A stretch of DNA of 64,000 bases from Microvirga sp. KLBC 81 (GTDB taxonomy: Bacteria; Pseudomonadota; Alphaproteobacteria; Rhizobiales; Beijerinckiaceae): assembly GCF_003075415.1 (NCBI RefSeq), contig NZ_QDAH01000005.1, forward strand, positions 1 to 64,000. The letters are read 5' to 3'. The first letter of the stretch is position 1; each line of letters opens with the position of its first letter. Shown piece by piece: positions 55,786 through 64,000 of the stretch. The translations under genes were made by a program, and so were the position numbers. The notes under the pieces are model-generated. The model made no database searches. It was not told where the DNA came from and saw only the letters and a list, made by a program, of their open reading frames with translations.

Positions 55786-56730
55786 ATGAAGCAAAGTCAT
55801 CAAACCACGCTCCGCGCCGCCGTCACGCTCGTAGGTATCGGCGTCCATTCCGGGGATGAGGTGAAGATGATCCTCCACCCGGCGGAGGTGAACCATGGCA
55901 TTGCTTTCCTGCGCACGGGCCTGCCGGGCGGCCTCGACCGTCTCATCGATGCCCGCCACCTGACGGTGACCGCGACCGAGCTCTGCACCGTGATCGGTGA
56001 TCGCGAGAGCGGGGCAGTGGCCACCATCGAGCATCTGATGGCTGCCCTGACGGGCCTCGGAATCGACAACGTCCTCGTCGAGATCGACGGGCCGGAAGTG
56101 CCGATCCTCGACGGCAGCTCGGCCCCCTTTATCGACGCGATCGATCAGGTCGGCATTGCCGTCCAGAACGCGACCCGCCGCTATCTCAAGGTTCTCAAGC
56201 CCGTTCGCGTGACCCAGGGCAGGGCTTTCGCCGAGCTTCTCCCGAACGAGCGCGCCTTCCGCCTCGACGTCGAAATCGATTTTCCCACCCCGGTGATCGG
56301 CCGTCAGCGCAAGGCTGTGGATCTTTCGCCTTCCGTGTTCCGCCGCGACATCTCCCGTGCCCGCACCTTCGGCTTCATGCGCGACGTGGAGAAGCTCTGG
56401 GGCGCCGGCTTTGCTCTCGGCGCCTCGCTCGAGAACACGGTCGCCATCGGCGATGATGGCATCATGAACCCGGAAGGCCTGCGCTACAGCGACGAGTTCG
56501 TGCGTCACAAGCTGCTCGATGCGGTCGGCGATCTGTCGCTCGCCGGCCTGCCGCTGCTCGGCACCTACCGCTCCTATTGCGGAGGCCACCGCCTGAACTT
56601 CTCCGTGCTCGAGGCCCTCTTCTCGAGCCGCTCGAACTACGCCATCGTGGATGCCATTCCGCGCCGCGAGACGGGCTATGCGGAGGTCAGCAGCGCGGCC
56701 ATGACGGCCTTCGCTCCCGAAGTCCATTAA
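55786..56730 (+). CDS. lpxC: UDP-3-O-acyl-N-acetylglucosamine deacetylase
   Basis: LpxC is the zinc enzyme for the committed step of lipid A synthesis. It has 314 residues from ATG 55786. TTLRAAVTLVGIGVHSG opens the protein. Zinc ligands are in IEHLMAAL (His) and HKLLDAVGDLSLAG (His and Asp), and a C-terminal YRSYCGGHRLNFSVLEAL carries the catalytic His. The upstream in-frame ATG 55639 precedes the CtrA-box region's downstream leader and adds no conserved sequence. It is separated from ftsZ by 269 bases with terminator and promoter elements. Confidence 0.96.
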   Translation: MKQSHQTTLRAAVTLVGIGVHSGDEVKMILHPAEVNHGIAFLRTGLPGGLDRLIDARHLTVTATELCTVIGDRESGAVATIEHLMAALTGLGIDNVLVEIDGPEVPILDGSSAPFIDAIDQVGIAVQNATRRYLKVLKPVRVTQGRAFAELLPNERAFRLDVEIDFPTPVIGRQRKAVDLSPSVFRRDISRARTFGFMRDVEKLWGAGFALGASLENTVAIGDDGIMNPEGLRYSDEFVRHKLLDAVGDLSLAGLPLLGTYRSYCGGHRLNFSVLEALFSSRSNYAIVDAIPRRETGYAEVSSAAMTAFAPEVH

Positions 56731-56908
56731 GACTTTTCTTGTAAAGATCATCGAGCGCCTATTGGCCGCATGGTTTCGGGCGGCTTTGCCTTATCCAGCT
56801 GGGTAAAGCCTCTCGGATGGGGTTGGCTCTTGCCCCCCGCATAGGTTAAAGAACCTTGGTGCATCGCTAGAAAATCACCGAGCACGGATTTTGGAGGACC
56901 GCGAAGCC

Positions 56909-57805
56909 ATGTCTTTCGCGAAGGCTTACTTGAGCTTGAGAGCCGCTGCTGGGCGCGCGCTGCTGGTTGGCGCCTGCGGCCTGGCGCTCGCTGGCTGCGA
57001 TACCCTGTCGTCGATCAACCCCTTCGACAAGAGCGAAACCTATAAGCCGGAGATCGTCGCCGACGTTCCGGCCGAAGAGATCTACAACGACGGTCTCGCC
57101 CGAATCCAGAAGCGGGATTTCGAAGGCGCGGCCAAGAAGTTCAACAGCCTCGACCGCCAGTATCCCTATTCCGAGTGGGCGCGTAAGGGGCTGATCATGG
57201 AAGCCTACGCCAATTACGAGGGCGGCATGTACGAGGAGGCGATCACCGCTTCCAAGCGCTACCTGCAGCAGCATCCGAACACTGCGGATGCGGCTTATGC
57301 CCAGTATCTGCTGGCGTCGTCCTATTACGATCAAATTCCGGACATCACCCGCGATCAGGCTGCCTCCGAGCGCGCTATTTCCGCGCTGCAGGACCTGATC
57401 CAGCGTTATCCGAGCTCCGAATATGCGGCGGACGCGAAGAAGAAGCTCCAGGTTGCCGCCGACCAGATCGCCGGCAAGGAGATGGAGGTCGGCCGCTTCT
57501 ACCTCCAGAAGCGCAACTATTCCGGCGCCATCAACCGCTTCCGCACCGTGGTTTCGCGCTACCAGACGACCCGCCACACGGAAGAGGCGCTCGAGCGTCT
57601 CACCGAGGCCTACATGGCCATGGGCATCGTCAGCGAGGCGCAGACTGCCGCCGCCGTTCTCGGCCACAATTTCCCTGACAGTCCTTGGTACAAGGACGCC
57701 TATGCCCTGCTGACCAGGGGCGGTGTTGAGCCGCGCGAGGATTCGCAGTCCTGGATCAGCAAGGCGTTCCGTGGCGTTCCCCAGGTCAGTCAGCGGGCGG
57801 GGTAA
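56909..57805 (+). CDS. bamD: Outer membrane assembly lipoprotein BamD
   Basis: BamD (ComL/YfiO) is an essential component of the BAM complex that inserts outer-membrane proteins. It has 298 residues from ATG 56909; TTG 56891 is also in frame. It has a signal peptide with lipobox LAGC and lipidated Cys30. Five TPR-like helical repeats follow, recognisable by RDFEGAAKKFNSLDRQYPYSEWARKG and YPSSEYAADAKKKL. It lies 178 bases after lpxC and 12 before recN. Confidence 0.95.
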   Translation: MSFAKAYLSLRAAAGRALLVGACGLALAGCDTLSSINPFDKSETYKPEIVADVPAEEIYNDGLARIQKRDFEGAAKKFNSLDRQYPYSEWARKGLIMEAYANYEGGMYEEAITASKRYLQQHPNTADAAYAQYLLASSYYDQIPDITRDQAASERAISALQDLIQRYPSSEYAADAKKKLQVAADQIAGKEMEVGRFYLQKRNYSGAINRFRTVVSRYQTTRHTEEALERLTEAYMAMGIVSEAQTAAAVLGHNFPDSPWYKDAYALLTRGGVEPREDSQSWISKAFRGVPQVSQRAG

Positions 57806-57817
57806 GCCTCACATTCC

Positions 57818-59494
57818 ATGCTGATCCAGCTGGCGATACGCGACATCGTCCTCATCGACAGGCTTGAGCTTCATTTCCGTGAGGGACTGAGCGTCCTCAC
57901 GGGTGAAACGGGCGCGGGCAAGTCCATCCTGCTCGACGCCTTTGCCCTCGCTCTCGGCGGGCGCGGTGACGGAAGCCTCGTCCGCCATGGCGAATCTCAA
58001 GGGCAGGTCACGGCTGTCTTCGATTGCGCGATGGACCATCCGGCACGCGGCATCGCTCGCGAGGCGGATATCGATGTGGACGGCGATTTGATCCTGCGTC
58101 GCGTCCAGGTGGCGGACGGGCGAACCCGCGCCTTCGTCAACGATCAGCCCGTGAGCGTTCAGGTGCTCAAGGCCATCGGGTCGGCCCTGGTCGAAATCCA
58201 CGGCCAGCATGACGACCGCGCTCTCGTCGATCCCGTCAGCCACCGCGCCATTCTCGATGCCTTCGGTGGCCTCTCCGATGAGGTCCAGGCCGTGGCCGAG
58301 GCTGCGCGCCGGGTGCGGGAGGCTCGCGCGGCCCTCCAGGAGCACCGCAGCCGCATCGAGAAGGCCCGCAGGGAGGCCGACTTCCTGCGCCACGCCGTGG
58401 AGGAGCTGACCACCCTCAACCCGCAAGCCGGCGAGGAGGAGATTCTGGCCGAGCGCCGGGTCGTGATGATGCAATCCGAGAAGGTGGCCCAGGACCTCAA
58501 CGAGGCTTATGAGGCGGTGGCCGGCACCGCATCGCCCGTTCCGGAGCTCTCGGCTGCCGTGCGCAAGCTGGAGCGCCGCGGCGCCCAGGCCCCGGCCCTC
58601 GTGGAGCCCAGCGTCAGAGCCCTCGATGCCGCGCTCGTCGCCATCGACGAGGCACGGGCTGCTCTCGAAGAGGCGATCCGCGCCACCGAATACGATCCGC
58701 GCGAGCTGGAACAGACCGAGGAGCGTCTCTTCGCGCTGCGCGCCGCTGCCCGCAAATACGATGTGCCCGCCGACGAACTCGCGGCCCTCCGCCAGCGGTT
58801 CGAGAGCGATGTGGCCGCCATTGATGCAGGCGAAGAGCAACTGGCTGGCCTCGAAGCCGCACTCAAGGAAGCCGATCAGGCTTACCTCGCTGCCGCAAGG
58901 AAACTGTCCACAGGCCGCAAGAAAGCTGCCCGGGCCCTCGATGCCGCCGTGCAGGCCGAGCTTCCGCCCCTGAAGCTGGAACGCGCCCGCTTCATCACGG
59001 AAATCCAGACCGACGAGGACAGCCGCGATCCGGCGGGCTTCGAGCGGGTGGAGTTCTGGGCTCAGACCAATCCCGGCACCCGCCCCGGTCCGCTGATGAA
59101 GGTGGCTTCGGGCGGTGAGCTGTCCCGCTTCATGCTGGCATTGAAGGTCGTTCTGGCCGACAAGGGCTCGGCCCCGACCCTCGTTTTCGACGAAATCGAT
59201 ACCGGCGTCGGCGGTGCCGTCGCGGATGCCATCGGCCAGCGTCTCGCGCGTCTGGCAAAGGGCGTTCAGGTCATGGCCGTCACCCATGCCCCGCAGGTAG
59301 CCGCCCGGGCCGAAAGCCATTTCCTTATCGCCAAGGAGGGCGTGAACGGGGCCGAGGATCGCGTCGCGACCCGGGTCATTCCGTTGGAAGCCGCGCCCCG
59401 CCGCGAGGAGATCGCCCGTATGCTTGCCGGCGCGACAATCACCGAGGAAGCGCGCGCTGCGGCGGCTCGCTTGCTCGAGGCGGCTGCGCATTAG
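57818..59494 (+). CDS. recN: DNA repair protein RecN
   Basis: RecN is an SMC-like ATPase acting in recombinational repair of double-strand breaks. It has 558 residues. Walker A is GETGAGKS near 29-36, then comes a central coiled coil rich in Glu, Arg and Ala. The C-terminal half has the signature SGGELSRFMLALK, Walker B LVFDEIDTGVGG, and VTHAPQVAARAESHF. ATG 57818 follows bamD by 12 bases, so the two are probably cotranscribed. No LexA box was identified. Confidence 0.95.
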   Translation: MLIQLAIRDIVLIDRLELHFREGLSVLTGETGAGKSILLDAFALALGGRGDGSLVRHGESQGQVTAVFDCAMDHPARGIAREADIDVDGDLILRRVQVADGRTRAFVNDQPVSVQVLKAIGSALVEIHGQHDDRALVDPVSHRAILDAFGGLSDEVQAVAEAARRVREARAALQEHRSRIEKARREADFLRHAVEELTTLNPQAGEEEILAERRVVMMQSEKVAQDLNEAYEAVAGTASPVPELSAAVRKLERRGAQAPALVEPSVRALDAALVAIDEARAALEEAIRATEYDPRELEQTEERLFALRAAARKYDVPADELAALRQRFESDVAAIDAGEEQLAGLEAALKEADQAYLAAARKLSTGRKKAARALDAAVQAELPPLKLERARFITEIQTDEDSRDPAGFERVEFWAQTNPGTRPGPLMKVASGGELSRFMLALKVVLADKGSAPTLVFDEIDTGVGGAVADAIGQRLARLAKGVQVMAVTHAPQVAARAESHFLIAKEGVNGAEDRVATRVIPLEAAPRREEIARMLAGATITEEARAAAARLLEAAAH

Positions 59495-59508
59495 GCATTG
59501 TCCTCCCG

Positions 59509-59720
59509 ATGTCATCCCCGGCAACCCGTAAGGGTAGGGAAGGAGAGCCATAGCGCAGCGCTTGGGAGTGGATTCCCTTCCTCTCCGATGGCATTCGCTA
59601 TCTCTGGCCGCGAATGACACCCTCCGTCGTCATGGCCGGGACAAGCCCGGCCATCCCCGCCTTTGGGAACCTCGGTGCGAACAAGACGGGGATCCCCGGG
59701 ACGAGCCCGGGGATGATGGG
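59509..59720. repeat. Cluster of GC-rich palindromic repeats after recN
   Basis: Two perfect 9-bp hairpins share the same design: ATGGCCGGG-ACAAG-CCCGGCCAT (59632-59654) and ATCCCCGGG-ACGAG-CCCGGGGAT (59692-59714). Before them lies an imperfect palindrome around GGGAAGGAGAG...CTTCCTCTCC (59537-59586), bordered by GTCATCCCCGG. These are CGTCATGGCCGGGCTTGTCCCGGCCATGACG-type intergenic elements. No gene is visible here. Confidence 0.72.
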
Positions 59721-59766
59721 AGAGGCCGCGTGCCTCTCGCGGCAACAGTCATGTTCCTCTTTTGTT

Positions 59767-59795
59767 CTTGACAATTCTCCTAAGCTGGGCCATAT
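59767..59795 (+). promoter_or_regulatory. Strong housekeeping promoter upstream of the ligA leader
   Basis: CTTGAC (59767-59772), exactly 17 bases, CCATAT (59790-59795) matches the alphaproteobacterial sigma-70 consensus CTTGAC-N17-CTATAT at 11 of 12 positions. Transcription should begin near 59802, about 545 bases before the ligA ATG. It is the best promoter match I noticed in the window. Confidence 0.75.
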
Positions 59796-59801
59796 CTCTG
59801 C

Positions 59802-62514
<2,713 letters not shown>

Positions 62515-62531
62515 ATTGCACAGGAGCGCCC

Positions 62532-63221
62532 ATGACCACCTATAAACGTGAGATCCGCGCAGGATTGCGCGACATTGCGCCTGTCGCTGTCGCTGCGGTT
62601 CCCATCGGCCTTCTCTTCGGCGCCGTGGCTGTCGCCAAAGGACTCTCTGCGCTGGAAGTCGCGCTCATGTCCGCATTCGTCTATGGAGGTGGCGCGCAGT
62701 TCGCGGCTATCGAAGCCTGGGCACATCCCGCGCCGATTGCGGCACTCGCCTTTGCAACGCTTCTCATCAATGCGCGTCATGTGCTGATGGGAGCGTCACT
62801 CGGACCGAAGATGCATCTGAAGGGCATCCAGCGGTTCATCGCCTTCTTCTTCCTGACGGACGAGGCCTGGGCGCTCTCCGAGCGGCGCGCGCTGGAGCGG
62901 CCCGTGACCGGTGCTTATTGGGCCGCCATGGCTCTCGTGCTCTGGGGGAACTGGACCCTTTCGACGACATTGGGAGCCGTGCTCGGTTCCTTCATGGGGG
63001 ATCCTGCACGTATCGGCGCGGACTTCGCCTTCACCGCACTTTTCATCGGCCTCGTGGCAGGTTTCGGGCGGAGCCGCGTGACTCTGGTGACTGTTGGCAC
63101 CAGCGCTGCAGTGGCCGCGCTCGTGCACCATTTCATCGGAGCGCCCTGGCATGTCGCGTCGGGAGCGCTTGCGGGGATCGCCGCCGCCTATCTCTCCGCC
63201 TCGGAGGAGCCGCGCGCATGA
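62532..63221 (+). CDS. azlC: AzlC-family branched-chain amino acid exporter, large subunit
   Basis: This is an inner-membrane protein of 229 residues from ATG 62532, with CAGGAG eight bases upstream. It has about six hydrophobic segments, beginning IAPVAVAAVPIGLLFGAVAVAKG. The pattern YGGGAQFAAIEAW...LLINARHVLMGASL is typical of AzlC. With AzlD it exports branched-chain amino acids or related compounds. azlD overlaps its stop (ATGA). It follows ligA by 17 bases but is functionally unrelated. Confidence 0.9.
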   Translation: MTTYKREIRAGLRDIAPVAVAAVPIGLLFGAVAVAKGLSALEVALMSAFVYGGGAQFAAIEAWAHPAPIAALAFATLLINARHVLMGASLGPKMHLKGIQRFIAFFFLTDEAWALSERRALERPVTGAYWAAMALVLWGNWTLSTTLGAVLGSFMGDPARIGADFAFTALFIGLVAGFGRSRVTLVTVGTSAAVAALVHHFIGAPWHVASGALAGIAAAYLSASEEPRA

Positions 63222-63517
63222 GCCTCGACATGACGACTCTTCTCGCCATCATCGCCATGGCCGTGGTGACCTACATCACGCGTATCGCGGGGCTCTTCGT
63301 GGCGGATCGCCTCGTTCTCACGGGACGCGCCAAAGCGGCGTTCGATGCCATCCCGCCTGCCGTACTGGTTTCGGTGATTGCGCCGACGGCGTTGACAACG
63401 GGATGGGCGGAAGCGATCGCCGCCGCCATCACCGCTGTGGTCGCCTTCCGATTGCCGCTGCTCGCAACAATCGCCGCCGGCGTCGTGTCTGTTGTGGTGC
63501 TGCGCAATCTGATCTAG
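63218..63517 (+). CDS. azlD: AzlD-family branched-chain amino acid exporter, small subunit
   Basis: This 99-residue membrane protein has three or four helices (LLAIIAMAVVTYITRIAGLFVADR, then AFDAIPPAVLVSVIAPTAL, and a hydrophobic C-terminus). TYITRIAG and AIPPAVL are common in AzlD. It is required with AzlC for export. ATG 63218 overlaps the azlC stop. Its own stop overlaps the stop codon of the convergent aminopeptidase gene by three bases. Confidence 0.9.
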   Translation: MSLDMTTLLAIIAMAVVTYITRIAGLFVADRLVLTGRAKAAFDAIPPAVLVSVIAPTALTTGWAEAIAAAITAVVAFRLPLLATIAAGVVSVVVLRNLI

Positions 63518-64000
63518 CCGATCGCGCGGGTGGCGTCCTCAAGCCATGCGCGCGTCTCGGTGTCGAGATGCGGCCCGATCTTTTCGCGCACCTGGGCGTG
63601 ATAGTCGTTGAGCCACGCAATCTCATCCGCCTTCATGATCGCGGGCTCGACAAGGCGCAGATCGATGGGCGTGAAGGTGAGAGTCTCGAAGCCCAGCATC
63701 TCGCGATCGCCGCCGGGAATGGTGCGCGGCTCCACGAGGATCAGGTTCTCGATACGGATGCCGTAATCACCCTGTTTGTAGAAGCCAGGCTCGTTGGAGA
63801 GCATCATGCCCGCTTCGAGCGCCGTTGTGCCGGTCTTGGCGATGCGCTGCGGGCCTTCATGCACGGAGAGATAGCTGCCGACGCCGTGGCCCGTGCCGTG
63901 ATCGAAATCCAGGCCGGCTTCCCACAGGGGCTTGCGGGCGAACGCATCGATCTGCGCGCCCGTCGTGCCTTTCGGGAACACGGCGCGTGCAATCGCAATG
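63514..64000 (-). CDS. pepP: Xaa-Pro aminopeptidase (M24B), 3' part (partial)
   Basis: This is the C-terminal 162 or so residues of a cytosolic metallopeptidase that removes residues before proline. The 5' part lies beyond the window edge. FDHGTGHGVGSYLSVHEGP contains the family signature and metal-site His, LSNEPGFY has a metal-binding Glu, and GIRIENLILVE has the second. The C-terminal segment LGFETLTFTPID is typical of the larger eukaryote-like M24B enzymes. It converges on azlD with overlapping stop codons. Confidence 0.9.
   Translation of the reverse strand, partial: IAIARAVFPKGTTGAQIDAFARKPLWEAGLDFDHGTGHGVGSYLSVHEGPQRIAKTGTTALEAGMMLSNEPGFYKQGDYGIRIENLILVEPRTIPGGDREMLGFETLTFTPIDLRLVEPAIMKADEIAWLNDYHAQVREKIGPHLDTETRAWLEDATRAIG

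Overview
The window is about 64 kb of GC-rich chromosome from an alphaproteobacterium, most likely a member of the Hyphomicrobiales (Rhizobiales). I lean towards the Methylobacteriaceae/Microvirga area, but that is an impression and not a test. The grounds are the complete alphaproteobacterial-style dcw cell-wall/division cluster, a FtsZ with a long Pro/Ala/Gln-rich tail, an A-type RNase P RNA, housekeeping promoters of the alphaproteobacterial CTTGAC-N17-CTATAT type, a perfect CtrA box, and several rhizobial-type palindromic intergenic repeats. I see no phage, insertion sequence, plasmid gene, CRISPR array, rRNA or tRNA.

Layout. (1) 1-5489: protocatechuate/4-hydroxybenzoate catabolism: end of pcaG, 3-oxoadipate CoA-transferase, pcaF, pcaB, a tiny antisense zinc-ribbon gene, and pobA. 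(2) 5559-6437: a PP2C-type phosphatase followed by two palindromic repeats. (3) 6592-11460: a carbohydrate ABC transporter (binding protein, two permeases, ATPase) with an embedded nanE epimerase. (4) 11541-15783: msrPQ (periplasmic methionine sulfoxide repair by a molybdoenzyme) directly followed by modABC (molybdate uptake). (5) 15861-20823: a peptide-use group: M29 aminopeptidase, fused DppD-DppF ATPase, M14-like peptidase. (6) 20892-27002: erythromycin-esterase-like protein, ettA, a small exported protein, AMP nucleosidase and an EamA transporter. (7) 27114-32923: methionine-cycle genes: an ArsR-methyltransferase fusion with an AT-rich operator-like palindrome, metF and metH. (8) 32930-35879: N-acetylmuramoyl-L-alanine amidase, a TerB/DnaJ protein and a glycine-zipper protein on the minus strand, then a lytic transglycosylase on the plus strand. 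(9) 35920-36297: rnpB. (10) 36442-62514: mraZ-rsmH-ftsL-ftsI-murE-murF-mraY-murD-ftsW-murG-murC-murB-ddl-ftsQ-ftsA-ftsZ-lpxC-bamD-recN-ligA. (11) 62532-64000: azlCD and the 3' part of a convergent Xaa-Pro aminopeptidase gene.

Most of the window is ordinary, well-packed core chromosome with ATGA/GTGA stop-start overlaps. The parts that are not explained by known genes are non-coding. They include a 540-base hairpin-rich stretch in front of ligA that starts at a near-consensus promoter, three 10-bp-phased MraZ-box-like repeats before mraZ, a CtrA box between ftsZ and lpxC, the ArsR-type palindrome before the methionine genes, and palindromic repeats on both sides of murB. I did not find a convincing wholly new protein system.
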